Assembly (NCBI RefSeq): GCF_038019025.1
Contig: NZ_CP150496.1
Span: 275,501-339,500 of the forward strand
Direction: 5' to 3'
From: Polaribacter marinaquae
Lineage (GTDB): Bacteria > Bacteroidota > Bacteroidia > Flavobacteriales > Flavobacteriaceae
DNA length: 64,000 nucleotides
The notes beneath the pieces were generated by a model. That model saw nothing but the letters and a program-made list of their open reading frames with translations. It was not told the origin of the DNA and did not search any database. This document shows, piece by piece, positions 8,855 to 17,240 of this stretch. Within the stretch, counting starts at the first letter, position 1. Each line of letters opens with the position of its first letter. Made by a program: the position numbers and the translations under genes.

Positions 8855-8862
8855 CAAAAATA
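8855..8862 (-). promoter_or_regulatory. Candidate -7 box for purB
   Basis: TATTTTTG on the minus strand fits the Bacteroidota TAnnTTTG consensus and lies 23 bp before the purB ATG. No clear TTG sits at the usual -33 distance, so support is moderate. Confidence 0.4.
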
Positions 8863-8877
8863 GGTAATTTAACAGAT

Positions 8878-9450
8878 TTATAAACTCGATTTTTGATGTT
8901 TTTCTATCATTGCTAAAATGTGATTCCCGCGAGCTTTACAGCCTTTGCTTTCGTGTATAATTTTTGTTTGTATTAAATGTTTTAATTCAGGATGAATCCA
9001 CTCTTTTTCTAAGCCAAAAAAGTATAAAGTATTCATTGTATAAGCTCTAACCGCAATTTTTTGTGGTGTAATTAACCAATCAAATCCTGTTTCAACGATG
9101 TTGTCTATATGTTTTTTTGTTAATTTTTTTTGAACATCATTTTCTTTTTTTGCATAATTAGCAGTAGCCAAATGTTCACAAATTTTAGCACAAGGTCTTG
9201 TAGCGCTGTCAAATTTTACATTGTAAATTTCAGTTGTAAAAGTATCTAAATGTGGTAAAATCCAGTTTATGTGATTATGTGTGCAAATCCATTCTAAAAT
9301 CCAAGCAGCTTTAATAGATGTTTTATCATCAACATTAAAAGTAATAGTTATCAAATCTTTAAATAAATCTGGATTATCTAATACAATATTTGCAACTCTT
9401 TGGCGGTTATCTCTTTTAGGATTTGCCATATTATTAAGTTGCTCTGTCAT
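8878..9450 (-). CDS. Uncharacterised alpha-helical protein next to purB
   Basis: No named family recognised. The sequence is predicted mostly helical with repeated amphipathic helices (for example IKAAWILEWIC near 47-57, and the C-terminal helices), which would suit a HEAT/ARM-like solenoid. No signal peptide, so cytoplasmic. I place the start at the ATG at 9450; an upstream GTG at 9474 would add eight residues (PNSNLLH) but lies inside the promoter of the divergent gene. It is just upstream of purB on the same strand with a 45-bp gap that contains a candidate purB promoter. Confidence 0.75.
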   Translation of the reverse strand: MTEQLNNMANPKRDNRQRVANIVLDNPDLFKDLITITFNVDDKTSIKAAWILEWICTHNHINWILPHLDTFTTEIYNVKFDSATRPCAKICEHLATANYAKKENDVQKKLTKKHIDNIVETGFDWLITPQKIAVRAYTMNTLYFFGLEKEWIHPELKHLIQTKIIHESKGCKARGNHILAMIEKHQKSSL

Positions 9451-9460
9451 ATGAAGTAAA

Positions 9461-9490
9461 TTTGAATTTGGCACTATTAATGTATATTTG
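9461..9490 (+). promoter_or_regulatory. Promoter of MORN-repeat gene
   Basis: TTTG at 9461-9464, an 18-nt spacer, then TATATTTG at 9483-9490, an almost ideal Bacteroidota sigma-A promoter, ending 19 bp before the ATG at 9510. Confidence 0.65.
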
Positions 9491-9509
9491 TTTTAAAAAT
9501 TTTGTTTAA

Positions 9510-10223
9510 ATGATAAATATAAAAAGACTGTTTTTGATTTTATGCTTTTTCTCTTGTTTTTTAACAACTGAAAGAATCAATGCTCAAAAAATAAATCAGT
9601 TTGATGCGAATAAGAAAAGAACTGGTGTTTGGAAAAAATATTATCCTAATAAACGTGTGCGTTACACTGGCCAGTTTAAAAACGGAAAAGAAGTTGGTGT
9701 TTTTAAGTTTTACGACATTAGAACTTCTGAGCATCCTGTCATAATAAAAACTTTTTTTGAGGATTCTGATTCTCTTTTTGTTCAATTTTACACTTTAAAA
9801 GGCAAGATTAAAACTGAAGGCGTTTTAAATGATAGAAAAAGAGTAGGGAATTGGCAATATTTTTATCCTGACGGAACTTTAATGTCTGAAGAAAATTATA
9901 AAAATGGAAAACTCGATGGCGAACAGTTGGTATATTATCCTAACGGACAAGTCACTGAATTTGCTACTTATAAAAACGGGTTATTAGATGGTGTAACTAG
10001 TAAATATTCTAGTAAAGGAGTTTTAATTGAAGAAGTTACATATAAAGAAGGTAAACCAAACGGATTAGCAAAATATTTTGAATTGAATGGTAATTTAAAA
10101 GAAACCGGAACTTATAAAAATGGTGTTCGAGTTGGTAAATGGGAATATTATTTAGACGGAGAACTTGCTACAGATTTAGAAAAAAAGAAAAAAAGTACGT
10201 TTACACGAAAAAAAGACAATTAA
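9510..10223 (+). CDS. Exported MORN-variant (YwqK-like) repeat protein
   Basis: A 237-aa protein with a signal peptide ending about residue 25 (TERINAQ). The mature part is a string of MORN-variant repeats of about 22-24 residues, each carrying a Y-x-N-G or Y-P-N-G turn (for example YYPNKR, YPDGTLM, YKNGKLDGE, YPNGQV, YKNGLLDG, YKEGKPNG). Databases often name this fold YwqK family antitoxin, but export and the lack of a toxin partner make that role doubtful. The C-terminus is Lys-rich. A similar repeat protein lies at 13211-14020. Confidence 0.85.
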   Translation: MINIKRLFLILCFFSCFLTTERINAQKINQFDANKKRTGVWKKYYPNKRVRYTGQFKNGKEVGVFKFYDIRTSEHPVIIKTFFEDSDSLFVQFYTLKGKIKTEGVLNDRKRVGNWQYFYPDGTLMSEENYKNGKLDGEQLVYYPNGQVTEFATYKNGLLDGVTSKYSSKGVLIEEVTYKEGKPNGLAKYFELNGNLKETGTYKNGVRVGKWEYYLDGELATDLEKKKKSTFTRKKDN

Positions 10224-10285
10224 TAGATAACATAAATTAATATATCTATCAATTTTTTCAATCTTTAAAAACCATTTCTAATTCG

Positions 10286-10293
10286 TACATTTG
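10286..10293 (+). promoter_or_regulatory. -7 box of mnmA promoter
   Basis: TACATTTG, a full TAnnTTTG match, ends 18 bp before the mnmA ATG. A TTT rather than TTG stands 19 nt upstream. Confidence 0.5.
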
Positions 10294-10311
10294 CAAACTC
10301 AAAAATAGATA

Positions 10312-11499
10312 ATGAAAAGAGTAGTTGTTGGTCTTTCTGGTGGTGTAGATTCTAGTGTTACTGCACATTTATTAAAAGAACAAGGTTACGAAGTTATTGG
10401 GCTTTTTATGAAAAATTGGCACGATGATTCTGTAACTATTTCAAATGAGTGCCCATGGTTAGAAGATAGTAATGATGCAATGATTGTTGCAGAAAAGTTA
10501 GGTATTCCGTTTCAAGTAGTAGATTTAAGCGAACAATATAAAGAGCGTATTGTAGATTATATGTTCGATGAATATTCTAAAGGAAGAACACCAAACCCAG
10601 ACGTACTTTGTAATAGAGAAATTAAGTTTGATGTCTTTATGGACATTGCCTTAAAGTTAGGTGCAGATTATGTTGCAACGGGTCATTATTGTAGAAAAGG
10701 AGAAGAAATTATAAACGGTAAATCTGTTTATAAATTATTAGCTGGTAAAGATAATAACAAAGACCAATCTTACTTTTTGTGTCAATTATCGCAAGAGCAA
10801 TTAACAAAAGCTTTATTTCCAATAGGTGAATTAACAAAACCACAAGTTAGAGAAATTGCCAAAGAAGCAGATTTAATTACTGCAGAAAAGAAAGATTCGC
10901 AAGGTTTGTGTTTTATTGGTAAAGTTAGATTACCAGAGTTTTTACAGCAAAAATTGCAACCGAAAACTGGTGAGATTGTTACAATTCCTTCAGATTTTGA
11001 ACAATACACAAAACCAACACCAGAATTTGAAAATAAAGAAGCAGCTTTAAAATATTATGCTACTAAGTTTTCTTATCATAAAAACGATGGTAAAATTGTT
11101 GGTAAACACCAAGGAGCTCACTATTTTACAAAAGGACAGCGTAAAGGTTTAAATGTTGGCGGAACAAAAGAGGCTTTGTATGTTATTGAAACGGATGTAA
11201 ACGAAAATGTTATTTACACAGGCGAAGGTAAAAATCATCAAGGGTTATACAGAAATGTGTTGTTTGTAGCTAATGAAGAAATTCATTGGATTCGTGAAGA
11301 TTTAACGCTTAAAACCGGCGAAACTTTAGACGTCGAAGCTAGAATAAGATACAGACAGGCTTTAGAAAAAGCCACTTTACATAAAGTTGAAACAGGTATG
11401 TATGTAGAATTTGAAAATAAACAATCTGCAATACAAGAAGGACAATTTGTTGCTTGGTATTTAGACGAAGAATTGCTCGGGTCTGGAGTAATTTCGTAA
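10312..11499 (+). CDS. mnmA: tRNA 2-thiouridine(34) synthase
   Basis: Thiolates U34 in the anticodons of Lys, Glu and Gln tRNAs using persulfide sulfur and ATP. The PP-loop SGGVDSS is at residues 9-15. The nucleophile and persulfide cysteines are C100 ([11 protein letters not shown]) and C200 (GLCFIGK), and the catalytic centre is complete. The central domain carries the [10 protein letters not shown] motif. At 395 aa it is slightly longer than the enterobacterial enzyme, mainly because of an insert near residues 215-250. It has its own promoter and is followed 45 bp later by the subtilase gene. Confidence 0.96.
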   Translation: MKRVVVGLSGGVDSSVTAHLLKEQGYEVIGLFMKNWHDDSVTISNECPWLEDSNDAMIVAEKLGIPFQVVDLSEQYKERIVDYMFDEYSKGRTPNPDVLCNREIKFDVFMDIALKLGADYVATGHYCRKGEEIINGKSVYKLLAGKDNNKDQSYFLCQLSQEQLTKALFPIGELTKPQVREIAKEADLITAEKKDSQGLCFIGKVRLPEFLQQKLQPKTGEIVTIPSDFEQYTKPTPEFENKEAALKYYATKFSYHKNDGKIVGKHQGAHYFTKGQRKGLNVGGTKEALYVIETDVNENVIYTGEGKNHQGLYRNVLFVANEEIHWIREDLTLKTGETLDVEARIRYRQALEKATLHKVETGMYVEFENKQSAIQEGQFVAWYLDEELLGSGVIS

Positions 11500-11543
11500 G
11501 CTTTAAATTTATAAAATCATAAAAAAGTAGTAATTTCGAAAAC

Positions 11544-13211
11544 ATGAAGAAATTACTACTTTTTTTGTTTGCAATTACTTTTTTTCAAGCAAAGGCACAA
11601 GAAGATGCTTGGTTGTTTTTAAAAGATAAACCTAGTGCAGAAACATATTTAGAAAACCCGCTTCTAATGTTATCTCAAAGAGCATTAGATAGAAGAAATA
11701 AACTAAATATAGCGGTTGGTTTAATTGATGTTCCTTTAGAAAACACATATTTAGAAACACTAAAAACTACTAATGGTATAACAGTTTTAGGTGCTTCTAA
11801 ATGGTTAAATGCAGTTCATATTCAAGCTACACAAAGTGATATTGAAAATGCTAAACAAAATTTAAGTTTTATAGATTATATAGAATATGCTAATAAATCT
11901 TTAAATCAAGCGGCAAGAAAGGGTAAGAAAATCAAACAAAATCATCAGAATAAATTTAATAATTCTATGACTGATTTTACCTACGGAAGTACTAAAAATC
12001 AAATTGAAATGTTAAAAGGTGATTTTTTACATGGAATTAATTTAACCGCAAAAAACCAAATTATAGCAGTTATTGACACGGGTTTTCCAAACGTAAATAC
12101 ATTACAGGCATTTCAAAGATTAAGAGATAATAATAAGATTTTAGGAGGTTATGATTTTGTAGAAAGAAGTACAAATTTTTATTCGGGTCATAATCATGGT
12201 ACAAATGTACTTTCTACAATTGGTGGTTATATAGAAAATGAATTTGTTGGTTCAGCGCCAGATGCTTCATTCTACTTATTTAGAACAGAAAATGTCGCTG
12301 TAGAAGTTCCGTTAGAAGAAACATTATGGGTAGAGGCAGCAGAAAGAGCAGATAGTTTAGGTGTTGATGTAATAAACACATCTTTGGGGTATTCTACTTT
12401 TGATAATCCAGATTACAGTTATAATTATAATGATATGGATGGAAAAACTACATTTATATCTAGAGGAGCAGAAATTGCTGCAAACCGCGGAATTTTAGTT
12501 GTTAATTCTGCCGGAAATTCTGGTACTGATTCTTGGAAATATATTACTGCACCTGCAGATGCTGTATCTGTAATTACTGTAGGTTCTGTAGATAGTAATG
12601 GAAATATATCTAGTTTTAGTTCTTTTGGACCAACTTCTGATGGAAGAATTAAACCAGAAATTTTAGCGCAGGGTACTGCTTCGGCTATTATTAATCATAC
12701 AGATAATTCTGTTTCAAGCGCTAGTGGTACTTCTTTTTCTGCTCCAATAATGGCAGGTTTAATAGCTTGTTTAAATGATACAGGAAATATAATTTTTAAA
12801 ACGTTAAATAAAAAAGATCAAGCAAAACAATTAAACAATCGAATTCAAAAGTTAAAACAGTCTATAATAGAATCTGCTGATAAATTTAATAATCCAACAG
12901 ATCAGCATGGTTACGGTATTCCTAATTTTGAAACTGCTTACAATAGTTTTTTAGTAAGCTTATCCACAGAAAATTATTCAATAAATGATATAGAAGTTTA
13001 TCCAAATCCGGTTTTAAATGAGCTTAATATTACTATTGATAATCTTCATTTAAATGAAACTAAAGTTTCAGTTTATACAATTCTTGGTAAAAAGATTTTA
13101 ACCTTTGAAAATAAAAAAAATATAGATGTTTCATCTTTAAAGTCAGGTGTTTATTTATTGAAAATTAAAAATGGGACTTCTTTAAAATCACTTAAATTTA
13201 TTAAAAAATAA
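11544..13211 (+). CDS. Secreted S8 subtilisin-like protease with T9SS sorting domain
   Basis: A 555-aa exported serine protease. In order: Sec signal peptide (1-18, FFQAKAQ), an I9-like pro-region (about 20-130), the S8 catalytic domain (about 140-460) and a C-terminal type A sorting domain (about 478-555, with VYPNPVLNELNI, a Gxx near the middle and GVYLLKI near the end). The catalytic triad is Asp178 (VIDTGFP), His218 (HNHGT) and Ser397 (SGTSFSAP). The CTD predicts crossing of the outer membrane by the type IX system and surface attachment or release. The stop codon overlaps the ATG of the next gene by 1 bp, so the two are coupled. Confidence 0.94.
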   Translation: MKKLLLFLFAITFFQAKAQEDAWLFLKDKPSAETYLENPLLMLSQRALDRRNKLNIAVGLIDVPLENTYLETLKTTNGITVLGASKWLNAVHIQATQSDIENAKQNLSFIDYIEYANKSLNQAARKGKKIKQNHQNKFNNSMTDFTYGSTKNQIEMLKGDFLHGINLTAKNQIIAVIDTGFPNVNTLQAFQRLRDNNKILGGYDFVERSTNFYSGHNHGTNVLSTIGGYIENEFVGSAPDASFYLFRTENVAVEVPLEETLWVEAAERADSLGVDVINTSLGYSTFDNPDYSYNYNDMDGKTTFISRGAEIAANRGILVVNSAGNSGTDSWKYITAPADAVSVITVGSVDSNGNISSFSSFGPTSDGRIKPEILAQGTASAIINHTDNSVSSASGTSFSAPIMAGLIACLNDTGNIIFKTLNKKDQAKQLNNRIQKLKQSIIESADKFNNPTDQHGYGIPNFETAYNSFLVSLSTENYSINDIEVYPNPVLNELNITIDNLHLNETKVSVYTILGKKILTFENKKNIDVSSLKSGVYLLKIKNGTSLKSLKFIKK

Positions 13212-14020
13212 TGATCAAGTACATTAAAAAATTATTACTATTATTATTTATTCTATGTTATGCAAAGTCGAATGCTCAAAAAGATTCGATTGTTACTTTT
13301 TACGATAACAAATTTAATGTAGTTGAAAAGAAATCTAAAGCATACTTTTTTGAAATTTTAACAAAAGTTACTGATTCTCTTTGGCTAGGTAGAAGATATA
13401 AGAAAAATGGAAAGATATTCCATTATGTGCACTATAAATCCAAGAATAAAAAGATTAAAATTGGTCAAGCTTTAACTATAAACAGTAATGGTAAAACTGT
13501 TGGATTAATGTATTTTAATCATAAAGGTGAAATACATGGAATGCATAAGCAATGGTTTGATAATGGTAATTTAAGTCTCGAAGGAAGATATTTCAATAAT
13601 AAAAAAGAAGGTCTTTTTAAAGTTTATCATTTCAATTCTAAAATAGCTGGTAAAGCGATTTTTAAAAATGATACTTTAACTCGTGAAATTTATTATGATA
13701 TTAAAGGTAATGTTGTTAATAAAGAAGATGTTGTTTGTAGACAAAAAGCTGAGTTTAAAGGAGGTGAAAAAGCTTTCAAAAAAAAGTTAAGAGAATTAAA
13801 AGATAAGTTAACTTACAAAATTAATGGAACTGTAAATGTTTATTTTAAAATTAACACACTAGGCGATATAGTTGATGTAACACTAGATGGAGATTTACCA
13901 TTGAAACTTCAGAAGGAAGTCATTACATTTTTTGAATCGATAAAAGGATGGTCTCCAGCAATTGATAGAAATAGATTGGTTGAAGCAAGTATAGTCCAAA
14001 AGATAAATTTTAAATTATGA
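13211..14020 (+). CDS. Exported MORN-repeat protein with TonB-C-like domain
   Basis: A 269-aa protein with a signal peptide (to about residue 22, KSNAQ). The middle contains MORN-variant repeats (for example MYFNHKGEIHGMHK, WFDNGNLSLEGRY, YFNNKKEGL). The last 90 residues (from KAEFKGGEKAFKKKL) resemble the TonB C-terminal domain found in many flavobacterial proteins annotated as energy transducer TonB, but there is no N-terminal transmembrane anchor with a proline-rich spacer, so it is probably not a classical TonB. It overlaps the protease gene by 1 bp and the next gene by 4 bp (ATGA). Confidence 0.82.
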   Translation: MIKYIKKLLLLLFILCYAKSNAQKDSIVTFYDNKFNVVEKKSKAYFFEILTKVTDSLWLGRRYKKNGKIFHYVHYKSKNKKIKIGQALTINSNGKTVGLMYFNHKGEIHGMHKQWFDNGNLSLEGRYFNNKKEGLFKVYHFNSKIAGKAIFKNDTLTREIYYDIKGNVVNKEDVVCRQKAEFKGGEKAFKKKLRELKDKLTYKINGTVNVYFKINTLGDIVDVTLDGDLPLKLQKEVITFFESIKGWSPAIDRNRLVEASIVQKINFKL

Positions 14021-14958
14021 CAAATAAAATAACAGAATTATTTAAAATAAAATATCCAGTAATTCAAGGAGGAATGATTTGGGTGTCTGGTTATAAATTA
14101 GCAGCAGCAGTATCTAATGCAGGTGGATTAGGACTAATTGGTGCAGGTTCGATGTATCCAGAAGTTCTAAGAGAACATATACAGAAATGTAAAAAAGCAA
14201 CTTCAAAACCCTTTGGTGTTAATGTACCAATGTTATATCCTGATATTGAAAAAATAATAGAAATTATTGTTGAAGAAGGTGTTAAAATAGTTTTTACTTC
14301 TGCAGGTAACCCTAAAACTTATACTTCTTTTCTAAAGGAAAAAGGTATTACTGTTGTACATGTTGTTAGTTCTGTAAAGTTTGCATTAAAATCTGAAGCA
14401 GCAGGTGTTGATGCGGTAGTTTGTGAAGGTTTTGAAGCCGGTGGACATAATGGTCGAGAAGAAACTACAACTTTTACGCTAATACCAATGGTTAAAGAGC
14501 AATTGAAAATTCCGGTTATTGCAGCAGGAGGAGTTGGAACGGGTAGAGGAATGCTTGCAGCAATGGTTTTAGGTGCAGATGCAGTGCAAATTGGTAGTAG
14601 GTTTGCGGCTACAGAAGAATCTTCTGCACATTCTAATTTTAAGAAAACTATTATTGATGTTAAAGATGGTGATACACAATTAACATTAAAAGAATTGGCA
14701 CCAGTTAGATTGGTGAAAAATAATTTTTACAATCAAATACAAGAATTATATCAACAAAATCCAACTTTAGAGGAAATTAAAGATCTTTTAGGTAGAGCAC
14801 GTGCAAAAAAAGGAATGTTTGAAGGTGATTTAGATAATGGCGAATTAGAAATAGGGCAAGTAGCCGGATTAATACATAAAATTAAACCAGCTAAAGAAGT
14901 TTTAGATGAAATTGTAGCTGAATTTAATACTGTTAAAGCATTAATTGCCAGTATTTAA
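14017..14958 (+). CDS. NPD-family FMN-dependent monooxygenase (nitronate monooxygenase-like)
   Basis: A TIM-barrel flavoprotein of the 2-nitropropane dioxygenase/FabK group. Visible motifs: IQGGMIWVSGYKLAAAVSN near residues 17-35, PFGVNVP near 66, EGFEAGGHNGREE near 139 and AAGGVGTGRGM, followed by GADAVQIGSRF, for FMN phosphate binding. Substrate is uncertain: nitronate detoxification, or an enoyl-ACP reductase of FabK type, which is close in sequence. At 313 aa the length suits both. It is the third gene of a tightly overlapping run that starts with the subtilase, though a metabolic link is not obvious. Confidence 0.85.
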   Translation: MTNKITELFKIKYPVIQGGMIWVSGYKLAAAVSNAGGLGLIGAGSMYPEVLREHIQKCKKATSKPFGVNVPMLYPDIEKIIEIIVEEGVKIVFTSAGNPKTYTSFLKEKGITVVHVVSSVKFALKSEAAGVDAVVCEGFEAGGHNGREETTTFTLIPMVKEQLKIPVIAAGGVGTGRGMLAAMVLGADAVQIGSRFAATEESSAHSNFKKTIIDVKDGDTQLTLKELAPVRLVKNNFYNQIQELYQQNPTLEEIKDLLGRARAKKGMFEGDLDNGELEIGQVAGLIHKIKPAKEVLDEIVAEFNTVKALIASI

Positions 14959-14987
14959 GTTATTTTCTAAAATAAAAGTAAATAAAC

Positions 14988-15019
14988 TTGGTTATTTAAT
15001 TTTATTGGCATTATCTTTG
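14988..15019 (+). promoter_or_regulatory. Promoter of cold-shock gene
   Basis: TTG at 14988-14990, 21-nt spacer, TATCTTTG at 15012-15019. The predicted start leaves a 5' leader of about 50 nt before the ATG at 15075, as is usual for cold-shock genes. Confidence 0.55.
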
Positions 15020-15074
15020 TAACTCAATAAACGTTGTTAGTAATTAAACAAGCAACATATTTAATATTATTATA

Positions 15075-15266
15075 ATGAATAAAGGTACCGTAAAATTTTT
15101 CAATGAATCTAAAGGATTCGGATTCATCACTGAAGAAGGAACAAACAAAGAACATTTTGTACATGTGTCAGGTTTAGTTGACGAAATTCGTGAAAACGAT
15201 GAAGTTGAGTTTGACTTACAAGATGGAAGAAAAGGATTAAACGCAGTAAACGTAAGAGTTATATAA
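15075..15266 (+). CDS. Cold-shock domain protein
   Basis: A single 63-aa CSD, an OB-fold that binds single-stranded nucleic acid and melts RNA structures. RNP1 is KGFGFIT (13-19) and RNP2 is EHFVHVS (26-32), with Val in place of the usual Phe after FVH. It lacks the extra residues of 66-70 aa enterobacterial CspA proteins. Own promoter, about 50-nt leader and strong terminator, so monocistronic. Confidence 0.95.
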   Translation: MNKGTVKFFNESKGFGFITEEGTNKEHFVHVSGLVDEIRENDEVEFDLQDGRKGLNAVNVRVI

Positions 15267-15297
15267 TTATATATTATTACTAGTTAAATTTTTATCT

Positions 15298-15329
15298 AAA
15301 AGCCTATCAATTATTGATAGGCTTTTTTT
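15298..15329 (+). terminator. Terminator after cold-shock gene
   Basis: Thirteen-base arms (AAAAGCCTATCAA / TTGATAGGCTTTT), 3-nt loop, T-run. Confidence 0.9.
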
Positions 15330-15352
15330 ATTTTAGTCATTAAAAAATTAAT

Positions 15353-15550
15353 ATGAAAGATGGTAGACAAAGAAAAAATGTACAATTGGGTATTTTTGTA
15401 GAAATTGTACAAAAACATCATCAATCTTCGGGTGAATTAACAAAAGGTGTTGTACAGAAAATATTAACCAAATCTAAAAACCATCCTTACGGAATAAAGG
15501 TACAATTAGAATCTGGTTTGGTTGGTAGAGTTAAGAATATACTGGATTAA
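15353..15550 (+). CDS. YwbE family small protein (DUF2196)
   Basis: A 65-aa basic protein matching the YwbE/DUF2196 family through RKNVQLGIFVEIVQK, a TKGVVQKILTK centre and HPYGIKVQLESGLVGRV. The family is predicted to be a small beta-barrel; its function is not known. It starts 24 bp after the cold-shock terminator and its stop lies about 10 bp from the convergent lytic transglycosylase gene. Confidence 0.85.
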   Translation: MKDGRQRKNVQLGIFVEIVQKHHQSSGELTKGVVQKILTKSKNHPYGIKVQLESGLVGRVKNILD

Positions 15551-15559
15551 GATTTTCTT

Positions 15560-16462
15560 CTATTTGTCTAAAACTTTAATTTCATAAAGCTTTCTACTTT
15601 TATTATTTAATTTGTTTTCTCTTAACCAAGGATTGTGAATTTTTAATTCTTTATAATTCATTCCGTAGTTTTTAGCAAAGTTAGTCAAGTTGGTAATTAC
15701 AGTATCAACCTTAACTGTTCTTGTTTTTTCAAGAGTATAAAGATCAGAATCTTCGAAAACAAATCCATATTTCTTTGGATTCGAAATTATTTCTTTTAAA
15801 GCAATTATCCTAAATATGTAACGCTCTGTTTCATCAGGAAGTAAAGCATCGTAATAACTACTTACTTGTTGCGTTTCTAATCTTTTAGAAACACCATAAT
15901 TACCAGCGTTATATGCAGCAGCAGCTAACGTCCAAGAACCTAATTTGTTTTTAGATTTCTTTAAGTATTCGGCTGCAACTTTTGTAGATTTTTCAATATT
16001 ATAACGTTCGTCTACGTTTTTATTAATTTCTAATCCGTATTCTTTACCTGTTGCTCTCATAAAATGCCACATACCCGCAGCACCAACAGAAGAAGTTTCA
16101 TCTGTAAAACCACTTTCGGCTAAAGCTAAAAACTTAAAATCATCAGGTAAATTATATTTTTTTAATAATGGTTCTATTATTGGGAAATATTTATTGGCTC
16201 TCTTTATAAGCAATAATCCATTTGATTGCCAATAGGTATTTACAAGTAATTCGCGTTCCATTCTCTCTCTTACATCATTAATTTCTAAAGGAACTCTTTC
16301 TCCTGCAAGGTTTAATCCTTCAGGTAATTTAAGAGATTTAATTTTGTAAGTTCTATGTGTAAGTGTTTCCGGATCTGTATCAGATTTATGTACACCGTTA
16401 AAAAAAACGATGGTTATAAGAGTTACACTTAGTAAAGAAAATATGCGTTGTAAAGATTTCAT
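15560..16462 (-). CDS. Periplasmic lytic transglycosylase (SLT/MltD-like)
   Basis: Cleaves the glycan backbone of peptidoglycan. A signal peptide or anchor occupies residues 1-24. The SLT domain spans about 100-230, with catalytic Glu in LALAESGF, then GAAGMWHFMRATGKEYGL and AAAAYNAGNYGV. A C-terminal segment (about 250-295) looks like a degenerate LysM/binding tail without clear repeats. The length of 300 aa is shorter than MltD, which has several LysM modules. It follows an alpha/beta-hydrolase gene on the same strand with a 40-bp gap. Confidence 0.92.
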   Translation of the reverse strand: MKSLQRIFSLLSVTLITIVFFNGVHKSDTDPETLTHRTYKIKSLKLPEGLNLAGERVPLEINDVRERMERELLVNTYWQSNGLLLIKRANKYFPIIEPLLKKYNLPDDFKFLALAESGFTDETSSVGAAGMWHFMRATGKEYGLEINKNVDERYNIEKSTKVAAEYLKKSKNKLGSWTLAAAAYNAGNYGVSKRLETQQVSSYYDALLPDETERYIFRIIALKEIISNPKKYGFVFEDSDLYTLEKTRTVKVDTVITNLTNFAKNYGMNYKELKIHNPWLRENKLNNKSRKLYEIKVLDK

Positions 16463-16502
16463 AATATCAATTTTACCATAAATGTATGGAAAACACTTTA
16501 GT

Positions 16503-17162
16503 TTAAAAAGTTAAAACGTCATCAATAATCTTAGATATTTTTTTTGCTTTGGTTAATATCATGATATGTGTTCCGCCTTTGATTTCTATAGCGTTTTTTA
16601 CATTTTTAATAGGAAATACGGTGTCTTTCGTTCCGTGAATATGTACAATATCTTCTAAAGGACTAATTTGTTCCCATTTAAGAACATTGTAAATAGACCA
16701 TTTAAGGTATTTCTTACTTCTAACAGAAAGATATTTCTTATATAAGTCTGCTTTTTTCTTTAAAGATTTACCAAGAAAATACCTTGCATAATCTTCAAAA
16801 TTCTCTACAATTACTGTAGGAAAAAACTTGTAAACCTTTGTAAATTTTGCCAGTTTAAATTTTTTAGGCAATTCGCCTTGATTTTTAACACTAGAAATAA
16901 TAATTACTTTCTTAGGATTTACAAATTTGGCAATTTCTTGTACCATAATTCCGCCGAAAGAAACACCAACTAAAACAGGATTTTTTTCTTTAATTTCATC
17001 ACTTAACCTGCATGCATAATTATCTATATCTTCTTCTAAAGCCAGTGGTTTGATCCATTTTAAATAATGAAAAGTATACTTTTCTGGATCTAATTCTAAA
17101 TTTTCAAAAATTTCTGGACCCGCAGCTAAACCGGGCATAAAATATATAGGGGTTTTATTCAT
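16503..17162 (-). CDS. Alpha/beta hydrolase
   Basis: A 219-aa cytoplasmic hydrolase with the nucleophile elbow GVSFGGIMV (Ser at about residue 68), a late acidic residue (HIHGTKDTVFP, Asp near 178) and a His in KGGTHIMI near 197, which together give a full Ser-Asp-His triad. The N-terminal MPGLAAGPEIFENL oxyanion region is typical. The substrate cannot be deduced. A TAAATTTG box at 17209-17216 on the minus strand may be its promoter. Confidence 0.85.
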   Translation of the reverse strand: MNKTPIYFMPGLAAGPEIFENLELDPEKYTFHYLKWIKPLALEEDIDNYACRLSDEIKEKNPVLVGVSFGGIMVQEIAKFVNPKKVIIISSVKNQGELPKKFKLAKFTKVYKFFPTVIVENFEDYARYFLGKSLKKKADLYKKYLSVRSKKYLKWSIYNVLKWEQISPLEDIVHIHGTKDTVFPIKNVKNAIEIKGGTHIMILTKAKKISKIIDDVLTF

Positions 17163-17240
17163 TTAAATTATATGTATTTTGTCGACATTAGAGCATCAAA
17201 ACAAATGCCAAATTTACTTTTTCTTAATGTTAATTTAATC

